DNA from: Bacteroides sp. OF04-15BH
Lineage (GTDB): Bacteria > Bacteroidota > Bacteroidia > Bacteroidales > Bacteroidaceae
Length of the DNA stretch: 64,000 nucleotides
NCBI RefSeq assembly: GCF_003477995.1
Contig: NZ_QUEM01000003.1
Coordinates: 65,112 to 129,111 of the forward strand
Reading direction: 5' to 3'
A program made the translations under genes and the position numbers. The notes beneath the pieces are model-generated. The model saw only the letters and a program-made list of their open reading frames with translations, made no database searches and was not told the DNA's origin. Positions 1-8,600 of this stretch are shown piece by piece (within the stretch, counting starts at the first letter, position 1; every line of letters begins with the position of its first letter).

Positions 1-127
1 CCTTTATGTCACTCCGAACAGTACAAAAGCCAAAAACTCAGAAATAGGAAGCAGCACTTCATTGTGGATTTCCGTAACTTCGACCATGGTATCCGTTGTC
101 AGCTTGCTTTTCAATATCCTAAAATAA
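1..127 (+). CDS. Wza-like polysaccharide export protein (3' end only)
   Basis: Only the last 42 codons are present (frame starting at base 2, TAA at 125-127). The readable tail contains YVTPNS, then a hydrophobic stretch ending in SLLFNILK. That is how Bacteroidales Wza/BexD-type outer-membrane polysaccharide export proteins end: a 'VTP' motif before one C-terminal hydrophobic helix. It lies 26 bases upstream of a Wzc-like kinase, the usual export partner, so the pair probably forms the trans-envelope capsule export machine. The family call rests on a short tail plus context. Confidence 0.7.
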   Translation, partial: LYVTPNSTKAKNSEIGSSTSLWISVTSTMVSVVSLLFNILK

Positions 128-153
128 ACAACTTCTAAATCCCCTGTATTTTT

Positions 154-2628
154 ATGGCAGACGATTTTTTGATTGATGACAACCAGGACAAAAAAGAAGA
201 AAAAGTAAATCTCTATGCCCTGGTATTTAAATATTTAATCTACTGGCCCTGGTTCCTGACCAGTATTATTCTGTTTTTGGTTTTGGGCTATTTATACATT
301 CGTAAATCAACTCCCGTCTATCAGGTTAATGCTTCCGTATTAATCAAGGAAGACAATAAGCGTGGATTTTCTTCACAGAACCCACTGGCTTCCTTAAGCG
401 GTATGGGTATGATTTCCATGACCAACAATTTTGACAACGAAATAGAGATACTCAATTCACGCACCCTCATGAAGAAGGTGGTGATTGCTCAAAACCTCTA
501 TATCAGCTATTTCGAACCACGCACTCTGTCCTATACCCGGGAGCTTTACAAAACAGCCCCGTTCAATATTTATATGACTCCCGAAGAAGCTGACAAACTG
601 TCCGGAGGAATCACACTTAAATTCCAGCAAAAAGAAGCCGGAAAGTGGAAGGCAGACATAAAATATTGGAAAAACGAGGAAGAATGCAAGCAGGAAGCCA
701 CCATCAACAGCTTCCCACAAGTAATCAACACTCCGGTAGGTGTTATCACAGTAACCGAGAACCCCAACCTCAAGGACGCTTCCAAAGAGATGCTGGAGGA
801 AATGCCCACAAGTTTTGTCAGCACCATTCAGTCGCCTACAGCTGTTGCCATCGGCTATCGCAAAAGTATTGCCATTGAAGCGACCTCAAAGACCACAACT
901 ATTGCGCAGCTGACCATGAAATCTACCAGTCGTGCCCGAGCCGTGGACTTCATCAACACTCTGGTAGCCATGTACAACAAGGATGCCAATGACGAAAAGA
1001 ATGAGATTGCGGAAAAAACCGGTGAGTTTATTGACAAGCGCATCCAACTGATTGGCGAAGAGCTGGGCAATACAGAAAACGAGCTGGCTGATTTCAAGCA
1101 ACGTTCCGGCCTGACCAACCTGTCCAGTGACGCTGAACTTGCCTTGAAGGAAAATTCAGAATACAACAAAGCGCGCGTCAACAATTCAACCCAGATCCGT
1201 CTGGTTGAGTTCCTGCGCGACTACATCGACAATCCACAGTTTGGCGAAGATGTCATCCCCAGCAACGTAGGTCTGGAAGACAAGACATTGACCAATGTCA
1301 TCAACACCTATAATGCTCAGATTATTGAAAGAAAGCGACTGTTGCGCACTTCATCTGAAGAAAACCCGACGATTGCCAATCTGGATGTAAGCATCGAAGC
1401 CACCCGACGCAATGTGCGCACCACTGTGGCCAGTGTTCTCGAGGGCTTGATGATTACCAAAAACCAGTTAGACCTTCAGGCACGAAAGTTCGAGAACCGA
1501 ATCAGCGATGCTCCTCAACAGGAAAAAGAACTGATCAGCATTTCGCGCCAACGGGAAATCAAGGCAACGCTTTACACCATTCTGTTACAGAAGCGTGAGG
1601 AAAACGCCATTACTCTGGCTTCTACAGCCAATAACAGCCGTATCGTTGAAGAAGCTCTGGCTGCAAACAGACCGGTCTCTCCCCGAAAAAAGATAATCAT
1701 GCTTATTTCACTGATTGTCGGAATGGGACTTCCATTCGGTGTGATTTATCTGGTAGATTTACTGCAATATAAGATCGAAAACACAGATGACATCCGTAAG
1801 ATTACTGATGTGCCGATCTTGGCAGAACTGCCAATCGGAGAAAAACCTGGCAGTGGTGGTGCTATTGTGGTACATGAAAATGCCAACGGTATTATGGAGG
1901 AAGCATTCCGTTCTCTGAGAACAAATCTGCTGTTCTTGCTCAAAAAAGATCAGAAAGTCATTATGTTCTCTTCTACCCAACCGGGAGAAGGAAAGTCTTT
2001 TGTTGCCGGAAATACAGCTGTCAGTCTGGCTCTCATGGGCAAAAAGGTCATTATTATCGGTATGGACATCCGTAAACCCGGTTTGAACAAGGTGTTCCAC
2101 CTGTCACGCCGTGCTGATGGTATTACTTCTTATCTGAGCAATCCGGAAGAAGTAAACCTGTTCGACATGATCCAGCAATCAGATGTCACCCCAAATCTGG
2201 ACATTCTGCCTGGCGGTCCAATCCCTCCGAACCCTACTGAGCTAGTGTCTGGTAATGTTTTGCCTCAGGCCATTGCCATGCTGAAAGACAAGTATGACTA
2301 TATCATCATGGATACAGCTCCTATCGGCATGGTAACCGATAGTGCTCTAGTCGCTCAAAACGCTGATATCTGCGTCTATGTATGCCGTGCCGATGTTACT
2401 CCTAAAGCAGGATTTGAATTCATCAATACTCTTCGTGACTATGAACAATTCCCTCAGGTAGCCACAGTACTCAACGGTATCGATCTAAACCGTCGTAAGC
2501 ATAGCTACGCCTACGGATACGGAAAGAAGTACGGATATGGATACGGAAAATCCGGATATGGATACGGGTATGGATATGAAGATGTCAATACCTCAAAAAA
2601 GAGAAAAAATCCGTTTAAGAAGAAATAA
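154..2628 (+). CDS. Wzc-like polysaccharide co-polymerase / tyrosine autokinase
   Basis: An inner-membrane chain-length regulator with a cytoplasmic BY-kinase domain (824 aa). A Wzz-type N-terminus has a first membrane helix near residues 30-50. A long coiled periplasmic region follows, and a Pro-containing second helix lies near 505-530. The kinase domain carries Walker A (PGEGKS, about 610-615), Walker A' (GMDIRKPG, D638) and Walker B (IIMDTAPIG, D720). The C-terminus has a striking Tyr/Gly cluster at 785-808 with ten tyrosines, the expected autophosphorylation tail. By family knowledge, cycling of tail phosphorylation controls polymer length and export. Start chosen at the ATG 26 bases after the Wza-like stop. 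A hairpin terminator follows. Confidence 0.95.
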   Translation: MADDFLIDDNQDKKEEKVNLYALVFKYLIYWPWFLTSIILFLVLGYLYIRKSTPVYQVNASVLIKEDNKRGFSSQNPLASLSGMGMISMTNNFDNEIEILNSRTLMKKVVIAQNLYISYFEPRTLSYTRELYKTAPFNIYMTPEEADKLSGGITLKFQQKEAGKWKADIKYWKNEEECKQEATINSFPQVINTPVGVITVTENPNLKDASKEMLEEMPTSFVSTIQSPTAVAIGYRKSIAIEATSKTTTIAQLTMKSTSRARAVDFINTLVAMYNKDANDEKNEIAEKTGEFIDKRIQLIGEELGNTENELADFKQRSGLTNLSSDAELALKENSEYNKARVNNSTQIRLVEFLRDYIDNPQFGEDVIPSNVGLEDKTLTNVINTYNAQIIERKRLLRTSSEENPTIANLDVSIEATRRNVRTTVASVLEGLMITKNQLDLQARKFENRISDAPQQEKELISISRQREIKATLYTILLQKREENAITLASTANNSRIVEEALAANRPVSPRKKIIMLISLIVGMGLPFGVIYLVDLLQYKIENTDDIRKITDVPILAELPIGEKPGSGGAIVVHENANGIMEEAFRSLRTNLLFLLKKDQKVIMFSSTQPGEGKSFVAGNTAVSLALMGKKVIIIGMDIRKPGLNKVFHLSRRADGITSYLSNPEEVNLFDMIQQSDVTPNLDILPGGPIPPNPTELVSGNVLPQAIAMLKDKYDYIIMDTAPIGMVTDSALVAQNADICVYVCRADVTPKAGFEFINTLRDYEQFPQVATVLNGIDLNRRKHSYAYGYGKKYGYGYGKSGYGYGYGYEDVNTSKKRKNPFKKK

Positions 2629-2637
2629 AAACGCTTT

Positions 2638-2670
2638 AATGGGACTGTCTCAGAAAGATGCAGTCCCATT
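2638..2670 (+). terminator. Hairpin terminator after the Wzc-like gene
   Basis: Arms AATGGGACTG (2638-2647) and CAGTCCCATT (2661-2670) are perfect complements around a 13-base loop, directly after the kinase stop. A short T-rich stretch follows. It probably ends the export transcript and separates it from the next module, although Bacteroides capsule operons are often read through by antitermination. Confidence 0.7.
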
Positions 2671-2714
2671 TCTGTTGTATTCAATGAGTTTGCAAGCGGT
2701 GACGGCTCAAAAAA

Positions 2715-2757
2715 TTCATCAGGAACATTTTGCAATTTCATCAGGAACATTTTGCAA
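2715..2757. repeat. Tandem direct repeat, 22-base period, two copies
   Basis: Two identical 21-base units (2715-2735 and 2737-2757) are separated by one base. Each contains CATCAGGAACATTTTGCAA. They lie in non-coding DNA after the kinase terminator. No insertion-sequence structure or flanking gene remnant is visible, so the origin is unknown. Confidence 0.8.
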
Positions 2758-2916
2758 AATCATTGAGAAGATTTTTTCGTCTATTAAAAATATTTCCCCG
2801 AAAGCATCAGCAGAAGATGTTTTTAAGATATTGACTATAGCTAATCATCAATATCGAAGAAGCATCATGAAATCTTAAAAAACGACTAAAAAATTCCATT
2901 TATCCTGATTTATACG

Positions 2917-2924
2917 TATCTTTG
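2917..2924 (+). promoter_or_regulatory. Candidate -7 promoter element for the glycosyltransferase module
   Basis: TATCTTTG matches the Bacteroides sigma-ABfr -7 consensus TAnnTTTG exactly. No clear -33 TTTG is seen at the usual 19-20 base spacing. It would give a transcript with a leader of about 380 bases that includes the structured element at 3023-3167. Confidence 0.5.
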
Positions 2925-3022
2925 TAGTATAATGTTTATACTGAACTAAAATTCAACATTATTTCTATTTAAACAAGCAGCCTCACTTAATTGATTTCAA
3001 AAAAGCTAATAGGAATTTATTG

Positions 3023-3167
3023 CTTATCAATTATTTGAGGTATTTTTATTTATTAGCATTTATCTCATCCTATCTGTCATAAGAACTGTGACAGGTAGCG
3101 GCGAAGCCGTAATAAGATGAATATACCTCACATTCCCAAATTACTCATAATTTAATTGTTAGATAAG
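3023..3167 (+). ncRNA. Probable structured leader RNA (unassigned multi-stem element)
   Basis: Nested inverted repeats fold into a branched structure. The outer stem pairs CTTATCAATTA (3023-3033) with TAATTG plus GATAAG (3153-3167), with a small bulge. The next stem is TGAGGTAT (3036-3043) with ATACCTCA (3123-3130), then TCATC (3065-3069) with GATGA (3116-3120). Inside lie two hairpins: CTATCTGTCA/TGACAGGTAG (3070-3098, one G-T pair) and CGGC-GAA-GCCG (3099-3109). It is read ahead of the pyruvyl transferase-like gene at 3313. It could be a riboswitch-like or antitermination leader or a small RNA; I do not recognise the family. Confidence 0.5.
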
Positions 3168-3312
3168 ACAAGTTTTCATAATATTAAAATGCGCTATATT
3201 CTTGAGTGATAATCAAATCTCAGTCGTATACACAGTGATATACACTATGAAAATAAATAAGAAATTTTCTCAAAAAAATATATGCATTCAATTTTGCTAA
3301 GAAAAATTTAAA

Positions 3313-4179
3313 ATGAAAAAAATCAAACTTTTATATTATAACGGAAAAAACTTTGGCGATGCCCTAAGCCCCTTTATTGTTTCTCAAATCACGCACAACA
3401 AGCATATTATACAAAAAAGCCGAAAGATTATATTCAAAAAGTATTATATCAAACACATCATCATCAATCTATTACAAGGAAATTTTAAATCAATAAAATC
3501 AATTCTTTTACCCAATGAAAAAAATCTAATAGCTATCGGTTCTGTACTTTCGTTAGGAAATAAATACTCAGACATTTGGGGAGCCGGATTCATGAATGAA
3601 AACGAACAATTTCATGGAGGAAATGTATATGCACTAAGAGGTAAATTTTCATACAATAAGATTAAAAAATTTGGTACCTTCCACTGTGAAGCATTTGGAG
3701 ATCCGGGTATGCTTTTACCTCTATATATTAAACCTATCTCTCAAAAAAAATACAAACTAGGGATTATACCACATTTTAAAGAGACACAAGTGTTTCAAAA
3801 AGAATATCCCAATTATAAAATTATTGATCTGAACACGACGAATATAAAAGAAACTGTTGAAGAAATTACGCAATGTCATTACATCCTTTCTACATCACTC
3901 CACGGAATTATTGTAGCACATTCGTATGGAATTCCAGCTCTATGGATTAAAAAGGGAGAAATTGATACAGACGGTTTTAAGTTTAAAGATTATTTTTCAT
4001 CTGTAGATATTGAAACCTATGAGGGAATTAAGGATTTTAATGACTACATAGTTAATGACAAATGGATGGAACTGTTTGAAAGACATAATCTGCAATCACT
4101 CCCGCAAAAAGACATTTCAATAATCCAAAAAGAATTACTAGAATGTTTTCCTAAAAAATATATTCAGAATGAAAAGTAA
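3313..4179 (+). CDS. Polysaccharide pyruvyl transferase family protein
   Basis: A 288-aa cytoplasmic protein of the pyruvyl transferase (WcaK/CsaB-like) superfamily, which adds pyruvate ketals to sugars. The N-terminal motif YYNGKNFGDALSPF and the C-terminal block TSLHGIIVAHSYGIPAL match the family's 'N.GD' and 'S.HG...A...G.P' signatures. It is shorter than many members. It is the first gene of a tightly packed AT-rich operon and overlaps the next gene by 11 bases. Actual substrate unknown; some family members in capsule loci may not be pyruvyl transferases. Confidence 0.8.
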   Translation: MKKIKLLYYNGKNFGDALSPFIVSQITHNKHIIQKSRKIIFKKYYIKHIIINLLQGNFKSIKSILLPNEKNLIAIGSVLSLGNKYSDIWGAGFMNENEQFHGGNVYALRGKFSYNKIKKFGTFHCEAFGDPGMLLPLYIKPISQKKYKLGIIPHFKETQVFQKEYPNYKIIDLNTTNIKETVEEITQCHYILSTSLHGIIVAHSYGIPALWIKKGEIDTDGFKFKDYFSSVDIETYEGIKDFNDYIVNDKWMELFERHNLQSLPQKDISIIQKELLECFPKKYIQNEK

Positions 4180-5149
4180 GTTTTCAATCATTGTACCAAT
4201 ATATAATAGCGAAAAATACTTAGAGAATTGTATCAAAAGTATATTAGTCCAAACTTATAGCAATTTCGAATTACTGCTTATCAATGATGGAAGTACTGAC
4301 AATTCTAAAAAAATCTGTGAGACCTATAAAGAACTGGATTCCAGAATCAAAGTGTTTCATATAAACAATCAGGGCGTTTCTCATGCTAGAAATTATGGCA
4401 TCCAATATGCTAATGGTGAATATATATGCTTTATTGATTCTGATGATACTATAAACAGAAGATGGTTGGAAAATTTCCATCAAGCCCCATCTGCCGATAT
4501 GGTTATTCAAGGATGCAGAATTATTGAAAAAGACGTCTCAAAAAACATTATCTTAGAACCAAGCTACACAATCGGAAATGAAAGATTTGACGTTCTCTGC
4601 AAAATAGGTACATATTTAAACAACCCTTGGAGTAAATGCTACTCAACTGAAATTATAAAGAAAAATACCCTCAGATTTCCTGAGAAATGCAGTTTAAATG
4701 AGGACCTGATTTTCGTTCTTAATTTTCTAGAAAAATCAGAATCCTTATGTACCATAAAAGAATATGACTATAATTATAGAATTGACAACAGCCATCTAAC
4801 CAAAAAATTTTATAATCCAACAGATATATTAGACTGGAAAAAGCAAGTGCAAAACAGTCTACTTAAACTTTGTCAAAATAACAAAGAGTGTGAATTATAC
4901 CGCACTATGACCAGTAACGAATTTGCCATCTTCACATGGTATGTTATTCAATTTTATCATCAAACCCGATATTGCGATAGAAAGGAAATATATTCCTTTT
5001 TAAAAAGTGTATATCAATACATCAACCTTTGCAAATTAGAAAAAAACAGGTTTGTTTTTTTCTTGTTGCCATTTAGTTTTAGAGTTCTAGATATAGCCGT
5101 TTTTATTCTTAATAAATTTTACTTATTAAAAAAGTCATGTCGGAAATAA
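4169..5149 (+). CDS. Family 2 glycosyltransferase
   Basis: A 326-aa GT-A fold transferase with the classic N-terminus FSIIVPIYNSEKYLENCI, LINDGSTDNS (nucleotide binding) and the DXD-type metal site FIDSDDT near residue 90. It should transfer one sugar from a nucleotide donor to the lipid-linked repeat unit on the inner face of the membrane. A basic, hydrophobic C-terminus may attach it to the membrane. It overlaps the genes on both sides, showing translational coupling in the operon. Donor and acceptor cannot be read from sequence. Confidence 0.9.
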   Translation: MKSKFSIIVPIYNSEKYLENCIKSILVQTYSNFELLLINDGSTDNSKKICETYKELDSRIKVFHINNQGVSHARNYGIQYANGEYICFIDSDDTINRRWLENFHQAPSADMVIQGCRIIEKDVSKNIILEPSYTIGNERFDVLCKIGTYLNNPWSKCYSTEIIKKNTLRFPEKCSLNEDLIFVLNFLEKSESLCTIKEYDYNYRIDNSHLTKKFYNPTDILDWKKQVQNSLLKLCQNNKECELYRTMTSNEFAIFTWYVIQFYHQTRYCDRKEIYSFLKSVYQYINLCKLEKNRFVFFLLPFSFRVLDIAVFILNKFYLLKKSCRK

Positions 5150-6318
5150 ATTTAATCTATACAAGTTTAAAACTTCTTGAATTCGCTATATTCCTATTAT
5201 TTGGTTATATAATATCTAAGTCACCCAAACATTACTGGAAATATGCGATTTTTCCTATTGCAGTTTTTGCTATAGTAGAAGGACTACGATTTGGTAGAGA
5301 AATTGATTATAATGAATATTACTTCAGATATATAAATATTGGTCAGAATTTTAATTCTGAAGATTACGAATTTATTTTTAAACTTATCTGTTATACCTGC
5401 TATAATATAGGCATTCCATACTACCTTTTTATTTTTTTCCAATCCGCATTTCTCATATTCTGTACGTTTCTGTTTATAAAACGCTACAAGCAAGCTATAC
5501 AATATGTTTTACCACTGGTTCTTTTTGAATTATATGGTAATAACATGTTTATCCGTTGGTATCTGGCATTCAGCTTCTTTCTTTTGTTTCTCCATTATTA
5601 CCTGGAAAGAAAAACATATAAAAGTCTATTTTTTATTGTAATAACCTGTCTCACTCATATAGGTTTTACTACCCTACTTCCGTTTATTGCATTGCACAAA
5701 CTCCTATCTAAAAAAGGCATCCCGCCCAAAATATCAGTTCCATTATTTTTAGTAACACTATTTGTATCTAATTTATCATATCTAAATTTCATTGTAACCT
5801 TTAGTAATATTCTATTAAAATTAGGTTTAGGAAGTATTGATCCTCGACTCAATTTATATCTAAACTCTACCGAAGACATTATTTCTGGAAACTTTGGAAA
5901 CATTGGTGTTATAAACTTGACAATAAGTAATAGTATCAGACTGGCAATAGCATATATCCCTGCCATGCTCTGGGGATTAAAATGTATGAAAAAATATCAT
6001 GAAGGGATTTTTATTTATAATTTATTTGTGATCGGGGCAATAGTCAGTCCATTATTCCTTAAAGTAGAAATATTAAACCGACTATCAGGAGTATTAGTTT
6101 TCTTCTATTCAATCTGTGGAGGTATTCTATTCTTTCACGCATTCAAAAATATACAAAGATTACGTACTCCGATAAAAGCAATCATGTTAATAAGTTATTT
6201 ATGCGCACTATGGCCAAATGTATCTATTGCTATCAGAGATAATCTACGAGACAATCAAATGCTGTTTATTTGGGATGCTCATGGAAGAAACTATCTGAAC
6301 ACATTTAGAAAAGAATAA
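5137..6318 (+). CDS. EpsG-like / Wzy-type polysaccharide polymerase
   Basis: A 393-aa integral membrane protein with roughly ten hydrophobic segments. The N-terminal pattern GLRFGREIDYNEYY resembles the EpsG family (R-x-G..D...Y near the first periplasmic loop). It probably polymerises repeat units in the periplasm as the Wzy component of the locus. It is the only polytopic membrane protein among these sugar genes, so the matching flippase Wzx is not in this window. Its start overlaps the upstream glycosyltransferase by 13 bases. Confidence 0.8.
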   Translation: MSEINLIYTSLKLLEFAIFLLFGYIISKSPKHYWKYAIFPIAVFAIVEGLRFGREIDYNEYYFRYINIGQNFNSEDYEFIFKLICYTCYNIGIPYYLFIFFQSAFLIFCTFLFIKRYKQAIQYVLPLVLFELYGNNMFIRWYLAFSFFLLFLHYYLERKTYKSLFFIVITCLTHIGFTTLLPFIALHKLLSKKGIPPKISVPLFLVTLFVSNLSYLNFIVTFSNILLKLGLGSIDPRLNLYLNSTEDIISGNFGNIGVINLTISNSIRLAIAYIPAMLWGLKCMKKYHEGIFIYNLFVIGAIVSPLFLKVEILNRLSGVLVFFYSICGGILFFHAFKNIQRLRTPIKAIMLISYLCALWPNVSIAIRDNLRDNQMLFIWDAHGRNYLNTFRKE

Positions 6319-6355
6319 AAATAACTCTTTTACAAAAGATTTGCCTTAATTAAAT

Positions 6356-7432
6356 ATGAAAATATTGCATATAACATATAGCATGGGATACGGTGGTATT
6401 GAAACCATGCTAATCAATATAGTCAATGAACAAATCAAAGAAAATCACGAAATCCATGTATTAACTATTAATGATATTGTTGATACAAAACTCGTAAAAA
6501 GACTCGATCCAAGAGTAAAATTCCACTGTATTAAGAGAAAAGTCAAATCGAAGAATATATTGGACATTCTCAAATTAAATAATTATATCCGAAAATATAA
6601 TCCCGACATAATCCACACACATACTTCTACTATTATAAAATATATATTTCCTCCGTTCAGAAAGAAAGTATGTACCACACAACATGCAATGTGCCGCAAT
6701 ACAGACGCAAAGTATCTGGCAAAATCAACACATGTATTTGCAATCTCCAATGTTGTTAAAGAAAGTATCACTACCCAAATTAATAAACATGTTGATGTCG
6801 TATATAACGGCATACCAATAAATCAAATAGAGAGTAAAAAACACAAAGAGAAACCATCAACATTTAATATAGTACAAGTAAGCAGACTTTTTCATGATGT
6901 AAAAGGACAAGATATTATTATAATGGCAGCCCGGCATCTCAAAGAAAATGGATATACAAACTTTCATATTGATTTTATTGGTGACGGAGATTCAAAAGAG
7001 TATTTAGTTCAACTCGTTGAGAAATACCAATTATCTGACCTTATTAGCTTCCTCGGTTCAAAAAGCCAAGAATTTATTTTCAAAAATCTGTCTCAATACG
7101 ATTTAGCCATACAAGCATCTAGAAGAGAGGGATTTGGCTTAACAGTAGCAGAAGCTATGTCAGCAAGAACTCCTGTACTTGTATCAGAACACCCTAGTTT
7201 GCTAGAAGTTATTGATCAAGGGCGGTATGGCTATTATTTTAAAAACTATGATCCTATCAACTGTGCACAACGCATCGAACATATCATAAACAATCCCAAA
7301 GAACGACTTGATATTGCAGAAGAAGGCTATCAGAGAGTTTGCCAACTATTTAATATTGAAACTACAGCTCAGAAGTATATCGAATACTATAATAAAATCA
7401 TAGAGAAAACAGATGCTTCATATAAAAAATAA
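6356..7432 (+). CDS. Family 4 glycosyltransferase
   Basis: A 358-aa GT-B fold transferase. The glycine-rich N-terminus (HITYSMGYGGIETMLINIV) is typical of the acceptor-binding half. The C-terminal donor site has SRREGFGLTVAEAMSARTP with the E-x7-E signature of retaining GT4 enzymes. It lies 37 bases after the polymerase and overlaps the next gene by 20 bases. Cytoplasmic and probably membrane-associated; sugar specificity unknown. Confidence 0.9.
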   Translation: MKILHITYSMGYGGIETMLINIVNEQIKENHEIHVLTINDIVDTKLVKRLDPRVKFHCIKRKVKSKNILDILKLNNYIRKYNPDIIHTHTSTIIKYIFPPFRKKVCTTQHAMCRNTDAKYLAKSTHVFAISNVVKESITTQINKHVDVVYNGIPINQIESKKHKEKPSTFNIVQVSRLFHDVKGQDIIIMAARHLKENGYTNFHIDFIGDGDSKEYLVQLVEKYQLSDLISFLGSKSQEFIFKNLSQYDLAIQASRREGFGLTVAEAMSARTPVLVSEHPSLLEVIDQGRYGYYFKNYDPINCAQRIEHIINNPKERLDIAEEGYQRVCQLFNIETTAQKYIEYYNKIIEKTDASYKK

Positions 7433-8597
7433 TAGAGTCGTATTTGAATATTCCTATTGCCAACAATGTGGCTTATGCAAAGCAATATGTCCGAAACAAG
7501 CTATTTCTTTTGAGCGGAATAAAGAAGGCCTTAACATTGTTGAGATAAATCAGGATACATGTATAAAATGTAAATTATGCATCCGCCTCTGTCCAGCCAA
7601 TTCTGATTCTGTTTCTCCAAATTATAAGGAAACAATAAAAAACAGAATATTTTATCTTGGATATCATAACAATAAACAAATAAGATATCATAGTTCATCC
7701 GGCGGAGTTACAAGAGCTATAGCTATAGAATGCTTACAAAAAAAACTTGTAGATGGCGTCTATACGTTAAGGAAAACAAGCGAATTCCCCTTTGCAGAAG
7801 GATATCTTTACACTCCTAATAATATACCTGAATACAATGAAATACCAAATTCAATATACCATTCTGTTCCTTTGAATGAAAATATAAAAAAAATTCAAGG
7901 AAAAAAAATACTCATTATTGGAACTAGCTGCCAAATAAAAAGCGCTTACAACTATTTAAAACGTAGAACAAAAGAATTATATTGCATCTGCATATTCTGT
8001 AAACAGCAGAAAACCATTAGATCCACTCAATTCATAGCCAAAATGCTTCGGACCTCTATTAGCATTGACTCTCAATTTTCTTTTCAATACAGAGGAAATG
8101 GATGGCCAGGTTCTGTCTTTATAAATCAAAAAAGTATTAACTATTCTACAGCATCTTCACTACCCTTCGGAAAAAGATTATGGTCTGTACCCGGATGTCA
8201 TATTTGTGGAGACCCGTATGCCATAGACTACGCAGACTTAACATTAATGGATCCATGGAATATTCTCAAAGACGAAAAGGACGGATGTAATTTAATTGTT
8301 TGCCATTCTGAGAAAGGAAAAGAACTTTTAAAAGCAACCAGTTGCATTCATTTAAAAGAACAAACATTTAGCTCTGTAGAAAAAGGATTAAGTTTAAAAG
8401 ATATAGAAAGGAAACAACTATTAATCCCTTTTTACCTCCACAAGCCATGCTCTATGCGAATAAAACTTGCCGGATATTTGGATTTAATGCAAAGATTCCT
8501 ATTTACTTTTCTTCTTGAGAAGCTTCCAAGCATGCCAATTGTCTTTTATAAAATCATAAATAAAATACCAGATATTAGAAACCTAATACTTAAATGA
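7413..8597 (+). CDS. 4Fe-4S ferredoxin / coenzyme F420 hydrogenase-dehydrogenase beta-like protein
   Basis: A 394-aa redox protein. Two N-terminal ferredoxin motifs, CQQCGLCKAICP and CIKCKLCIRLCP, predict two 4Fe-4S clusters. The rest matches the F420 hydrogenase/dehydrogenase beta subunit layout (SSGGVTRAIA, GTSCQIKSAYNYL, PGCHICGDPYAIDYADLTLMDPW). In Bacteroidetes and other anaerobes such proteins often sit next to pyruvyl transferase-like genes in polysaccharide loci, as here (next gene). Bacteroides are not known to make F420, so a flavin-dependent redox step on a sugar or pyruvyl group is an inference. Confidence 0.8.
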   Translation: MLHIKNNRVVFEYSYCQQCGLCKAICPKQAISFERNKEGLNIVEINQDTCIKCKLCIRLCPANSDSVSPNYKETIKNRIFYLGYHNNKQIRYHSSSGGVTRAIAIECLQKKLVDGVYTLRKTSEFPFAEGYLYTPNNIPEYNEIPNSIYHSVPLNENIKKIQGKKILIIGTSCQIKSAYNYLKRRTKELYCICIFCKQQKTIRSTQFIAKMLRTSISIDSQFSFQYRGNGWPGSVFINQKSINYSTASSLPFGKRLWSVPGCHICGDPYAIDYADLTLMDPWNILKDEKDGCNLIVCHSEKGKELLKATSCIHLKEQTFSSVEKGLSLKDIERKQLLIPFYLHKPCSMRIKLAGYLDLMQRFLFTFLLEKLPSMPIVFYKIINKIPDIRNLILK

Positions 8598-8600
8598 TTT

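Larger units (their letters stand above)
2671..3312 (+). other. Long non-coding gap between the Wzc-like gene and the glycosyltransferase module
   Basis: This 640-base AT-rich stretch has no convincing gene. The open frames through it lack protein-like composition and overlap the kinase end out of frame. It contains a tandem 22-base repeat (2715-2757), a match to the Bacteroides -7 promoter element (2917-2924) and a long nested set of inverted repeats (3023-3167) that looks like a structured leader RNA. The last 145 bases before the next ATG are AT-rich with nothing I can assign. Confidence 0.7.
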
